A stretch of DNA of 37,021 bases from a virus, in the IMG/VR virus record IMGVR_UViG_3300025889_000366, positions 1-37,021 of that record; one strand, given 5' to 3'. Position 1 is the first letter of the stretch, and every line of letters starts with the position of its first letter. Below the pieces are notes generated by a model that did not search any database, was not told where the DNA came from, and worked only from the letters and a program-made list of their open reading frames with translations. The position numbers and the translations under genes were made by a program. Below are positions 5,690 to 12,758 of this stretch, one piece after another.

Positions 5690-5874
5690 AAACCATTCAA
5701 ATCCACACTTGCGACGCATGGTGGGCCGGTACCACCAACAACGACTTGTTGCGTTATGTCGGAATCAAGCGGATACACCCCGGTTGGTATACGGTGACGT
5801 ATCATGGAATGCACCTAGACAAGTCGACCATACGCTCTGCCAGACGGAACCCGAAAGGGCTCATCCTACCCTAG
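5686..5874 (+). CDS. small hypothetical protein
   Basis: 62 residues from a GTG that overlaps the stop of the hydrophobic peptide. It begins MKTIQIHTCDAWWAG and continues with NDLLRYVGIKRIHPGWYTVT and a basic C-terminus (KSTIRSARRNPKGLILP). ATG 5653 in the same frame is an alternative start but would lie inside the peptide gene. It is the last gene of the rightward group, followed 19 bases later by a terminator hairpin. Confidence 0.6.
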   Translation: MKTIQIHTCDAWWAGTTNNDLLRYVGIKRIHPGWYTVTYHGMHLDKSTIRSARRNPKGLILP

Positions 5875-5893
5875 CCTAGCCCACCCCACCCCA

Positions 5894-5923
5894 CCCCACC
5901 CTAGCAAGGTGGGGCTTTTCTTT
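5894..5923 (+). terminator. intrinsic terminator of the rightward small-gene operon
   Basis: CCCCACC (5894-5900), the seven-base loop CTAGCAA and GGTGGGG (5908-5914) form a perfect 7-bp stem followed by CTTTTCTTT. It is preceded by repeats of CCCCA. It ends the transcript from the 3917 promoter. Confidence 0.85.
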
Positions 5924-5938
5924 GCCCAGATCCGATAG

Positions 5939-6010
5939 CGTTAACCTGTAGCCTGCCCATACCCCTATCCTTTAACGTTACCGTTTAACGTTAAACCTTT
6001 ATCGTTAACG
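5939..6010. repeat. cluster of TAACGTTA-type palindromes
   Basis: Within 72 bases lie CGTTAAC (5939-5945), TAACGTTA (5973-5980), the perfect 14-bp palindrome GTTTAACGTTAAAC (5983-5996) and CGTTAACG (6003-6010). The core also flanks the parS-like site. The cluster begins the large non-coding gap. An initiator-binding or regulatory role is possible. Confidence 0.5.
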
Positions 6011-6423
6011 CCCAGTACTCCCCTGGAGTAGGCCACTCCCCCCCTATGGCCTGGCAACCTACGAGGATTCCTCGTGAGTTCGATTCCCTATACAGACTCT
6101 GGAAATTCGGGTGGCCCACTTCTGATTCCGACCCCCCATAGGCTTCCTGGAAATTCGGAAATCCCCAAATCCGTTTTAAGACCCCCATACCCCATTTCCG
6201 CTGTCATCTACCATCTCGCCCATCAAAATGCCTCCTAGGCCCCTTTCCGGCGCAGCAATGGCCATTCCTGCCCATGGACCCAACCCCATTCCTGCACCCA
6301 GCATCTGCCACCCACCCACCTGACCACCTATCCGCCTACCCACCTACCTGCCTAGCCCCACCAGCCCATGATCACCCCATACCCATCATACGACCTTACC
6401 TCCATATGCGGCATATGCAGCAT
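6011..6423. other. non-coding stretch, C-rich and G-poor; origin candidate
   Basis: No convincing gene. Short frames here have proline- and histidine-rich repeat translations. It contains the imperfect direct repeat CTGGAAATTCGG (about 6099 and 6146) and an ACGAGGA-T-TCCTCGT inverted repeat near 6060. From about 6190 to 6400 the top strand is strongly C-rich with many CCNACC units and few G. CATATGC repeats lie at about 6403-6417. Strand-biased DNA beside hairpins and close to the primase-helicase gene is what an origin region can look like; this is inference. Confidence 0.35.
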
Positions 6424-6580
6424 AGAGGAGGGGTAGCTCCGGGGCCTCCGCCGCTTGGCCTCAAAGCCAAGAAGCAGGCGAGGGGGACCCCGGAGCAGCC
6501 TACTTATTAGGTAGGCGTTATTGCCTCCCTATTAGGGGAGGATAGGCACTTTCTCTAGGTATTTGTTGAGAGCGGTGCCC
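6424..6580 (+). ncRNA. multi-hairpin structured element before gene 6639
   Basis: Four nested or tandem hairpins can be drawn. (1) GCTCCGGGG (6436-6444) pairs with CCCCGGAGC (6488-6496) and encloses CTTGGC/GCCAAG (6454-6459, 6466-6471) and CGCC/GGCG. (2) GCCTAC/GTAGGC (6498-6516) has loop TTATTAG. (3) CCTCCC/GGGAGG (6524-6541) has loop TATTAG. (4) GGCAC (6545-6549) pairs with GTGCC (6575-6579) around a CTCT/AGAG stem. Two adjacent hairpins share the TATTAG loop. It may be a structured leader, a small RNA or an origin fold. Confidence 0.55.
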
Positions 6581-6638
6581 ACGACTCTCCAAAATTATTT
6601 TGACCATCCTCTCCTTTTCCACTATCACCTACATCCCT

Positions 6639-7265
6639 ATGGCCTACATCTACATCGACGGCAAGACTACCACACTGCGTGCTCAGTTCAGCAGCATGCC
6701 ACCAATGACCCACAACCCGAACCCGGAGGACTCCGATGTTCTGGCCCACATCATGGAAACCATGGATGTGCCCATGGAGGTGGCTCAGAAGGCGTTTAAC
6801 TCCATGCGGAATCCCAGCAGCCGGGTTCTCATCTACGATCGCGTGCATGCGGTATGGCATGGCTGCGAATGGCTTCCTGATACGGAGAAGGACGCCGACC
6901 TGATGATGAACCGCAAGCTGGGGGAGATTAAGAAGGACATCCAGCGCGATAAGACCTGGACCCGCAAGCGCGAGAAGGAGATCAAGAAGCTCAACGAGGA
7001 CATGGACGAGATCTACGCCCGTGTGGACGCGATCAATGCCACCATGGCTGAATGGAAGAACCTCCTGCCTAATCTTGAGAAGGCGATTGCCGAGATCAGG
7101 CAGGAGGTGAAGGCGATCAGCGATCTGAAGGCGGAAGTTGGTTCGAAGTACCGCTTCCTGATTGGGTCTGACGAGCTCCAGGACGAGCGCCTCGCCGTCC
7201 TCGAGAAGCGCCTTGGGATTGACTATCTTGCCGGAACACCAGCGGATTCCACTCAACCCAATTGA
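6639..7265 (+). CDS. coiled-coil protein
   Basis: 208 residues. The ATG at 6639 is chosen (MAYIYIDGKTTTLRAQF) because it stands 6 bases after ACCTAC, the leader motif shared by several genes here. The N-terminal domain (residues 1-85) is globular, with VLIYDRVHAVWHGCEWL. Residues about 90-175 are strongly charged helices with heptads (KKLNEDMDEIYARVDAINAT; LEKAIAEIRQEVKAISDLKA), a long coiled coil. The opposite strand also has an open frame, but only this strand gives coherent protein. Its last 149 bases overlap the tail of the convergent primase-helicase gene. The function is unknown; a structural or scaffold-like early role is possible. Confidence 0.75.
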   Translation: MAYIYIDGKTTTLRAQFSSMPPMTHNPNPEDSDVLAHIMETMDVPMEVAQKAFNSMRNPSSRVLIYDRVHAVWHGCEWLPDTEKDADLMMNRKLGEIKKDIQRDKTWTRKREKEIKKLNEDMDEIYARVDAINATMAEWKNLLPNLEKAIAEIRQEVKAISDLKAEVGSKYRFLIGSDELQDERLAVLEKRLGIDYLAGTPADSTQPN

Positions 7266-8982
7266 TGCCCTGATCTGAATGGGCAATGGGCAGCACAGCC
7301 CTCGGGAGGCGGCCGCCACGCTTGCAGAACGCGAGCCTGAACTTGCGTGGGGTGTGGTGGCCGACCTCCTGTATGACAGCGATCTCGCGAGCCCAGTTGG
7401 TCAGCTCGCTGGATCCGAATCCTGAGTAGGCCAGCTCCATGAGGGTGGGCGGCTCCCCATCGCGTTCCTTGGCCGGCTTGGCGATGTGATGGATCCAGAT
7501 CCAGCAGACGCCGGTGGACTGCAGGATGGGCTGGAGCTGGTTGCGGAGGAACAGAGAGACCGACTCCTGATTGGAGAGGTCCGATCCGAAGTAGGACAAG
7601 AGCGGGTCGCAGATGATCATGTCCAGCTTGGCCTTGATGATGAAGCGCCGTGCGTAGTCGAGGAATGCGGCGCCTGTGCGGACGGTCTCGGTGCGGAAGG
7701 ATAGGTTGGCCCGCAGACGCTCGTGCTCCTCCGGGTTGAGTCCTAGGCCCCGGGCGACACCCTGGAATGCTTCTGCGAGGTCACCGGTGTTGTTCTCAGC
7801 CTGCACGACGCCGATGCGTAGCGGTCGCTCGCCGCCGATGCCGAAGAAGTCACGGCCGACTGCCCACTGCATGCAGAGCTGCATGAGGAGCGATGACTTA
7901 CCGATGCCGGAGCCGCCGGACAGGATCATGGAGGAGCCGCGTGTCAGCCACCGATTACCGACGAGGTTGTCGGGATCGTTGGTGGGCGAGAAGGCGATGA
8001 GGTCATCGACTGAGACGGCGGTGTCGGTGTCACTGGCCAACTCGAGGTTCTGCTGCCACACCTCGAAGGTCTCGGCTCCGACATGGGTGGCGAGCAGGCG
8101 TTGGCGTTCCCCGGACCGGTGGGCTCCGGGCAGGCGTGAGTAGCGTGATGGGTTCTTGTTCTTGGGATCGATTCCCTGGGCGGCGAGGGTGTTGTAGATG
8201 ATGTCCCGACGCTCGTCCCATTGGGCGCGGTCGACGGCATCGACGCGGACCCATGCGTGGATGGACTTCCCGCCGGAATCGATCAGGACAGTGATGGGCA
8301 GGCCGGAGTCGACGAGGATCCTGCGTTGCTCTTCCTTGGCCGACGCATCCATCTCGACGAGCACATGGCGATAGGAGGACACAGCCTTGTCGGCTCCCGA
8401 GTAGTCGTTGGCGATGAATGGGTTGATGCGGACGAATGCGCCCATGCCGGCGGGGCTCAGGAGCGGAGAGTCTGGCCCACTGAACCGTTCGATCCACTGC
8501 TCACGAGTCATGAACGAGCCTGCGGTCTGCGGCTTGCCCTCGTCCGATACATCATTGCAGATGCAGACCACCTCATCCTGCACAAAGGCTGCCTTGAGGA
8601 AGGCCACGAACTCCTCCCCGGGAATCTGAGGCTGGGTGGACTCGGTCATGGGCACAGGCGTCTTGCTGGGCAGCTTGTAGCGCGTGATGTCGACCTTGGC
8701 AGCCGGCGTGGATTCGTGCCCGGCGTTGAGCAGGTATCCGCGTGGGAAGCCGAAGGGCTGGGTGGACGCCTGCTTGATCTTGTGGGTGAGATCGCGGGAA
8801 TGCCATGGGGGCTGGCAGGACCGGTTCCATTCCTCGAGCAGGTCGTAGGCGTCCTTGATGTCGAGGCAGAATCCCCAACAGAGGCCGCGTGCTGCGGTGA
8901 AGGTCTGGTTGTGGCCACCTTGACCCGAGATGGCAGGAGGGAGCTTTGCGAGCCAGAGTCTGGCCCGCTCAATGGGTGTCAT
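7117..8982 (-). CDS. primase-helicase (AEP-type primase plus RepA-like ATPase)
   Basis: 621 residues with three parts. Residues 1-75 resemble a primase C-terminal-like helical domain. About 125-310 read as an archaeo-eukaryotic-type primase domain, with VLVEMD (207-212), SGGKSIHAWVRVD (236-248) and SRYSRLPG (279-286) as the acidic, Gly/His and Arg blocks. About 330-575 is a RecA-fold ATPase with Walker A GGSGIGKSS (356-364), Walker B LDMIICDP (453-460) and WIHHIAKP (496-503). It would unwind DNA and lay primers at the phage origin. AAGGAGGAA lies 7 bases before the ATG. The last 40 residues are Arg/Gly/Ser-rich and overlap the convergent gene 6639-7265, so they are probably a disordered tail. 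Confidence 0.85.
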   Translation of the reverse strand: MTPIERARLWLAKLPPAISGQGGHNQTFTAARGLCWGFCLDIKDAYDLLEEWNRSCQPPWHSRDLTHKIKQASTQPFGFPRGYLLNAGHESTPAAKVDITRYKLPSKTPVPMTESTQPQIPGEEFVAFLKAAFVQDEVVCICNDVSDEGKPQTAGSFMTREQWIERFSGPDSPLLSPAGMGAFVRINPFIANDYSGADKAVSSYRHVLVEMDASAKEEQRRILVDSGLPITVLIDSGGKSIHAWVRVDAVDRAQWDERRDIIYNTLAAQGIDPKNKNPSRYSRLPGAHRSGERQRLLATHVGAETFEVWQQNLELASDTDTAVSVDDLIAFSPTNDPDNLVGNRWLTRGSSMILSGGSGIGKSSLLMQLCMQWAVGRDFFGIGGERPLRIGVVQAENNTGDLAEAFQGVARGLGLNPEEHERLRANLSFRTETVRTGAAFLDYARRFIIKAKLDMIICDPLLSYFGSDLSNQESVSLFLRNQLQPILQSTGVCWIWIHHIAKPAKERDGEPPTLMELAYSGFGSSELTNWAREIAVIQEVGHHTPRKFRLAFCKRGGRLPRAVLPIAHSDQGINWVEWNPLVFRQDSQSQGASRGRRGARPGARQTQSGSGTSNQLPPSDR

Positions 8983-8994
8983 GGCGGTTCCTCC

Positions 8995-9198
8995 TTACTC
9001 GACGAACCGAGTGAATGTCATCAGGAGGAAGTAGATGCCAAGGAGGCAGAGCCCGACGCCGAGTCCGAAGGACAGGACAAAGCGACGAGCGTCTTCCTGC
9101 AGTTGCACGAAGTAGATCAGCACCCAGGACACCGCGATGAGCGCGGATGAGAAGGCGCCGAAGCCATTGAGGATTGCTTGGAATTCTTGTGAGGTCAT
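8995..9198 (-). CDS. small two-span membrane protein
   Basis: 67 residues. Two hydrophobic helices (AFSSALIAVSWVLIYFV, about 15-31, and VLSFGLGVGLCLLGIYFLLM, about 41-60) are joined by a charged loop QLQEDARR. The leader AACCTACATCCA replaces a Shine-Dalgarno. It sits between replication genes, so it could anchor replication proteins, act as a superinfection-exclusion factor, or be an early holin-like protein. No family is recognised. Confidence 0.65.
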   Translation of the reverse strand: MTSQEFQAILNGFGAFSSALIAVSWVLIYFVQLQEDARRFVLSFGLGVGLCLLGIYFLLMTFTRFVE

Positions 9199-9216
9199 TG
9201 GATGTAGGTTGGTAGC

Positions 9217-9321
9217 CTAGGCTTTCTTGTTCTTGAAGTACTCGACTTGAAGCATGCGTTTGATGGCCTGCTTCTTGGATGGGTAGGTGCCCATCTTCTT
9301 GTCACTGGTCTTTGATGTCAC
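9217..9321 (-). CDS. small basic peptide
   Basis: 34 residues from GTG 9321, overlapping the end of the upstream gene, or 25 from ATG 9294 (MGTYPSKKQAIKRMLQVEYF, then KNKKA). It is Lys-rich with one amphipathic helix, suggesting nucleic-acid contact. It fills the gap between two tightly packed genes with an open frame. Evidence is limited to packing and composition. Confidence 0.4.
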   Translation of the reverse strand: MTSKTSDKKMGTYPSKKQAIKRMLQVEYFKNKKA

Positions 9322-9562
9322 GGTGTAACCCTTTTTGGATTTCTTGATCATAATGCTTCTTCAGGTCTGCGACGGTGAGCCTCTTGGGATAGCTCATCCA
9401 GCCGCGATCGATGGCCCTCTGGACAAGGCTCTTGGCCTCGGCGAGAAGATCGTTGTTGGACATGTGCAAGGAGTCCTTTTCGTTCTGGGTCATGGGACGG
9501 GGTTTCTTTGCCTCCTCGAGGCGATGCTGATACCAGGCTGAGTATTTGCGGTCCCGTTTCAC
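9302..9562 (-). CDS. small helical protein, coupled to RuvC-like gene
   Basis: 86 residues from a GTG that overlaps the resolvase stop (GTGA). A longer frame upstream is only the shadow of the resolvase. The N-terminus is basic (KRDRKYSAWYQHRLEEAKK) and the rest is helical, with NNDLLAEAKSLVQRAIDRGW and a C-terminal segment LTVADLKKHYDQEIQKG. The position suggests a partner of the resolvase or helicase; this is inference. Confidence 0.65.
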   Translation of the reverse strand: MKRDRKYSAWYQHRLEEAKKPRPMTQNEKDSLHMSNNDLLAEAKSLVQRAIDRGWMSYPKRLTVADLKKHYDQEIQKGLHRDIKDQ

Positions 9563-10014
9563 TTCTGATTCTGCCTTGCGTAACTCAAGAGCAGCAGCGC
9601 ATCGGCATTTTGCAAGGTGACATCGATCTGCGGGTACAGTTCCTGCGCCTTGTTCCGCAGCTTCCGCTTCCATTCAGGCTGAGTTGCACAGGACTTGCGA
9701 CCGCCGAGGCCGAGCGGCTCCTGCCACTTGACTGGAGGCACACGATGCAGGGAATAGCCGAGGGCTACGGCAGCGCCTTTGATGATGCCGAAGTTGTCGA
9801 ACAGGACGGCGGTGGTTGATGAGGGGATGGCTTTGCCGGCGAACTTCGGGATGTCCTCGATCCACAGTTCAGACACAGCGGTCTTGTTGAGGGACAGGAG
9901 CCTCACGATGTCGGTGAGGGTATCCGGCATGGAGTGGGTGGCGATCTCCTCCTCTATCAGGCAGGCGAAAGCGCCGGAGACGCCGGGGTCGCAGGCGATG
10001 ATTGTCTTTTGCAT
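9559..10014 (-). CDS. RuvC-like Holliday junction resolvase
   Basis: 151 residues with an RNase H-like fold. IIACDPGVSG at the N-terminus holds the first catalytic Asp (D9). WIEDIP (51-56) holds the second acid (E53). LQNADALLLL (134-143) supplies the C-terminal Asp (D138) typical of RuvC. It would cut four-way junctions produced by RecE/RecT recombination and replication before packaging. The gene starts 58 bases inside the end of the helicase gene. The leader contains AACCTACATCGC instead of a Shine-Dalgarno. The length is close to that of RuvC proteins. Confidence 0.85.
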   Translation of the reverse strand: MQKTIIACDPGVSGAFACLIEEEIATHSMPDTLTDIVRLLSLNKTAVSELWIEDIPKFAGKAIPSSTTAVLFDNFGIIKGAAVALGYSLHRVPPVKWQEPLGLGGRKSCATQPEWKRKLRNKAQELYPQIDVTLQNADALLLLSYARQNQK

Positions 10015-11498
10015 AGTTGTGCGATGTAGGTTGATGCTTGTTGTTTGGAGTATTTGAAGGCGTACCGGTGACCACGCTGCATGAGCAGCTTCACCTGTTT
10101 CGGCGTAGCCAGTTCACGGCGTCCCCGTGCCATGAGGGAGTCGATCAGTGCAGAAGCATGGCCCTTGTTCTCGACGCGACGCGGGTCGAATCCGTAGCTG
10201 GCCAGAAGGGCGGCCTGCTTCTCTGACACGGGTTCCATGTGCCACTTCATGGTGGCCTCGTAGTCGACGACGCTGGAATCCCCGGTGGCCATGCCCCATT
10301 CGATCGGGTTGATCAACCGGCCGGCGAACCGCTTCTTCTTGGCCAACTCCGCAGCCAGCTTGGCCTCGCGTTCCTTGCGTGCCTCATCAGCCGCAGCTTC
10401 TGGATCGAACTCACCCTGGGTGGTGGTGTTCCTGTCTGCGATCTCAGCGACCTCGCCATCAGCGAACAGCGACGTGGGTCGGATGAGCCGGTGCCTACCA
10501 GTCATCCACAGAAAATCCAAAATGAGGAGGTTTTGTTTGCCGTCCGACAGTCGGGTTCCGCGACCGACGATCTGGGTGTAGAGCGCACGGCTCCTGGTGG
10601 GCCGCAGGCAGACGATGGTGTCGATGGTGGGCTCGTCGTAGCCTTCGGTGAGCAGCATGGCGTTGCAGAGGACGCCGGAGTCCACCTTGGCGAACCACTC
10701 GATGGTCTGTGCCCGGTCGTCCGATGTGCCGTCCACATGCCGGGCGTTGAAGCCCCGGGCCGTCAACATCTCGGTCATCATCTTGGAGGTGCTGATGAGC
10801 GGCAGGAACACGAGCACCTTCTTGCCGCCGTACTGCCGGATCTGCTCGATGATCTGGGCGAAGAGCGGCTCGATGGCGTTGGCGCACTCGCTTGCCTCGA
10901 AGTCCCCGGCGCGAATGGCGACCTTGGTCAGGTTGATGGACAGGTCACAGACGCGGACTCGGATGGGTGCCAGGAACCCCTGCTTGATGAGGTCGGCCAG
11001 AGTCAGCTCGTAGGCAATCTCGTCGAAGTGATCACCGAGGCTACGCTGGTCGGCACGGTCAGGTGTGGCAGTGACACCTAGCAGCCGGGCACCGCTGAAA
11101 TGCCGAATGACAGCTTGATAACTGTCTGCGGCGACATGGTGCGTCTCATCGATGATGATGTGGGTGAAGTGATCAGGCGCCCATTGCGTGCAGCGACGCA
11201 TGAGTGTCTGGATGGATCCGACGACCACCTTGGCATCTCGATCGCCAACGCAGTCTGCACGCTCCAAGGACGCCTTGATGCCGGTGGCGGACTCGAGCTT
11301 CAGTATCGCTTGATTCAGCAGCTCTTCCCTATGCGCCACGATCAGGACCCTGCCGGGCAGGCGATTGGCGATGTGGGAGAAGATGATGGTCTTGCCAGCC
11401 CCGGTGGGCAGGACGACGAGGAGCCGGCGGAAATCGTTCCACTTCGTCAGCACTTGACTGACGCACTCCTCTTGATACGGTCTGAGCTGCAGTTGCAT
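9957..11498 (-). CDS. DEAD/DEAH-box superfamily 2 helicase
   Basis: 513 residues. Walker A PTGAGKT (31-37), DETH box (117-120), TATP motif III (143-146) and the motif VI arginine fingers QIVGRGTR (309-316) are all present, so the ATPase should work. The first helicase domain begins with the Q-motif-like RPYQEECV. The C-terminal 150 residues contain two copies of a 'seKQaaLLasyGfDprrvenKGhAS...' / 'TPKQVKLLMQRGH' type helical module often seen at the end of phage helicases of this group. It acts in phage DNA replication, recombination or repair. The leader AAACCTACACAAGAACA has no Shine-Dalgarno, and a strong hairpin lies just upstream. Confidence 0.9.
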   Translation of the reverse strand: MQLQLRPYQEECVSQVLTKWNDFRRLLVVLPTGAGKTIIFSHIANRLPGRVLIVAHREELLNQAILKLESATGIKASLERADCVGDRDAKVVVGSIQTLMRRCTQWAPDHFTHIIIDETHHVAADSYQAVIRHFSGARLLGVTATPDRADQRSLGDHFDEIAYELTLADLIKQGFLAPIRVRVCDLSINLTKVAIRAGDFEASECANAIEPLFAQIIEQIRQYGGKKVLVFLPLISTSKMMTEMLTARGFNARHVDGTSDDRAQTIEWFAKVDSGVLCNAMLLTEGYDEPTIDTIVCLRPTRSRALYTQIVGRGTRLSDGKQNLLILDFLWMTGRHRLIRPTSLFADGEVAEIADRNTTTQGEFDPEAAADEARKEREAKLAAELAKKKRFAGRLINPIEWGMATGDSSVVDYEATMKWHMEPVSEKQAALLASYGFDPRRVENKGHASALIDSLMARGRRELATPKQVKLLMQRGHRYAFKYSKQQASTYIAQLCKRQSSPATPASPALSPA

Positions 11499-11516
11499 TG
11501 TTCTTGTGTAGGTTTA

Positions 11517-11554
11517 CCCCCGAGGAGTTGGTAGCTCCCCGGGGGTTTTTGTTT
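11517..11554 (+). terminator. hairpin with T-run on the plus strand
   Basis: CCCCCGAGGAG (11517-11527), a 7-base loop and CTCCCCGGGGG (11535-11545) form an 11-bp stem with one A/C mismatch. TTTTTGTTT follows on the plus strand. It would stop rightward, antisense transcripts. For the leftward operon it is a hairpin between two genes, without a T-run, and could act as a pause or RNA-stability element before the helicase leader. Confidence 0.6.
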
Positions 11555-11571
11555 CCCCACCTAGCCTTGGG

Positions 11572-11958
11572 CTAGAAAGCCTCCTCTGGCGCCTTATTGA
11601 GGCGCTTCACGCGCAGGTAATCACCATCCTGATCGACAGTGATCGACAGCCGTTGGCCAACCCAATGGGTCAGCAGGTTGGTGAGAGATCCTGGCTTGGA
11701 CAGATCGAACTCCTGACCATCAGGCAGATCGACGTTGGTGACAGACGCCAGCAGGTTGATCCGCCACATCTGGGTCTCCTTCGCGTAGAAGCGGTCGGTG
11801 ATGGAGCAGCCATCATCGGAGCGGTAACGCAGCAGGGTTGGGATGTCTCCGTTGCGGTCCAGAGGACCATCCTTCACGGACTGGATGCTGACGGTGTATG
11901 TGCCGGGACCTGCAAAGGTCTTGGTCTCGGCTTCGGAACGGTTGAGGGTGAACTTCAT
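11572..11958 (-). CDS. possible ssDNA-binding protein (DUF669-like)
   Basis: 128 residues from MKFTLNRSEAETKTFAGPG. The ATG at 11958 lies two bases after the exonuclease stop; the longer upstream frame is a shadow. The beta-rich pattern (GTYTVSIQSVKDG, CSITDRFYAKETQMWRINLL, LSITVDQDGDYLRVKRLNKA) and the position between exonuclease and helicase fit the small OB-fold-like proteins of phage recombination operons, sometimes called DUF669. The assignment rests on pattern and context. The leader has AAACCTACCCAAGAA and no Shine-Dalgarno. Confidence 0.55.
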   Translation of the reverse strand: MKFTLNRSEAETKTFAGPGTYTVSIQSVKDGPLDRNGDIPTLLRYRSDDGCSITDRFYAKETQMWRINLLASVTNVDLPDGQEFDLSKPGSLTNLLTHWVGQRLSITVDQDGDYLRVKRLNKAPEEAF

Positions 11959-11960
11959 GT

Positions 11961-12758
11961 CTATTCTTGGGTAGGTTTGAACGCCCAGTTGGGCAGGGTC
12001 AATTTCTCGATCGCTGTGCTGTATCCAGGCCATGAGTTGAATTCCTGGCAGGATTTGAAGAACTCGAGCTGCTTGTCGATCTCGGCGTTGCCTTGGTCGA
12101 TCGCAGACTGATCCATCTCGTAGACCGCGCACTCATAGGGTGCTGTCTTCTCGATGGCGATGAAGATGAAGCGCCTCTTGTTTGGGAAGAAACGCAGATA
12201 CCATGCGGCCTGCACATGATACCGAAGCTGGGCGGCAGTCTTGGCGAAGGCAGCCGGGGAGGCGTCCTGGGTCGTCTTGATGTCGGCCAGTGAATCGTAC
12301 AGCTCACGATGATCCGGGAGCAGGTCGATGCGTGCCTTGACCTTGATGGTGTCGAAGGTGTTGAACACGGACACCTCTGTGTCGCCGGCGTAGAGGGCCT
12401 TCCCAGCAGCCGGATGGGCCATCAGGGACAGTTTCATGGCCTCGATGGTATCAGCGGTCTCCCGCGTGATGATCGTGGCTCCTGACGCCTGCAGGGCCTC
12501 GTAGGCTTCCTTGCCGGCCTTGGTGCGACGATCACCCTCGAAGATGACGTACCGCTTGGCGTACTCATCACGCTCAAGGACCGCGCAGTGGAAGGCGGAA
12601 CCGAAGACCATGGCAGGAGTTGCCTCCTCCTTGGCTCCTTCCAGCCATGCCTTGTAATGGGCAGGCGACCGCTGGAATTGATCCAGCCCGGACTTCGAGA
12701 GGGCCACAGTGGCGTGGTACTGCTCGGCCGGCATGTGATAGACCAGATCGGCGCTCAT
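11961..12758 (-). CDS. RecE/PDDEXK-type exodeoxyribonuclease
   Basis: 265 residues. The N-terminal ALSKSGLDQFQRSPAHYKAW is the usual 'S.S.l..f..SP..Y' opening of RecE/RecB-like phage exonucleases. GSAFHCAVLE (53-62) supplies the first ligand. ARIDLL (142-147) and LADIKTTQDASP (157-168) give the D-xK catalytic core, and RYHVQAAWY (179-187) gives the QxxxY motif. It should degrade one strand of linear duplex DNA to load the RecT-like partner coded just upstream. GGAGGTGG stands before the ATG, which overlaps the RecT-like stop. Confidence 0.85.
   Translation of the reverse strand: MSADLVYHMPAEQYHATVALSKSGLDQFQRSPAHYKAWLEGAKEEATPAMVFGSAFHCAVLERDEYAKRYVIFEGDRRTKAGKEAYEALQASGATIITRETADTIEAMKLSLMAHPAAGKALYAGDTEVSVFNTFDTIKVKARIDLLPDHRELYDSLADIKTTQDASPAAFAKTAAQLRYHVQAAWYLRFFPNKRRFIFIAIEKTAPYECAVYEMDQSAIDQGNAEIDKQLEFFKSCQEFNSWPGYSTAIEKLTLPNWAFKPTQE

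Noticed and set aside
6040-6110. tRNA-like GTTCGATTCC segment
   Set aside because: The flanking bases do not form a T-arm and no acceptor or anticodon stem can be drawn; only a small ACGAGGA inverted repeat is present.
5991-6188. 65-residue minus-strand frame
   Set aside because: No start signal, repeated NFQ segments come from a short DNA repeat, and it overlaps the palindrome cluster.
6274-6510. 78-residue plus-strand frame
   Set aside because: Pro/His-rich translation of CCNACC repeats that ends within the hairpin region.
6555-7319. 254-residue minus-strand frame opposite the coiled-coil gene
   Set aside because: Only the plus strand gives a coherent charged coiled coil; the minus frame has Leu/Val/His-rich shadow composition.
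8221-9150. 309-residue plus-strand open frame
   Set aside because: Antisense to the primase-helicase catalytic region; no protein-like features.
9562-9673. N-terminal extension of the 9302 gene
   Set aside because: It is the out-of-frame shadow of the RuvC-like gene; the GTG at 9562 with GTGA overlap is a better start.
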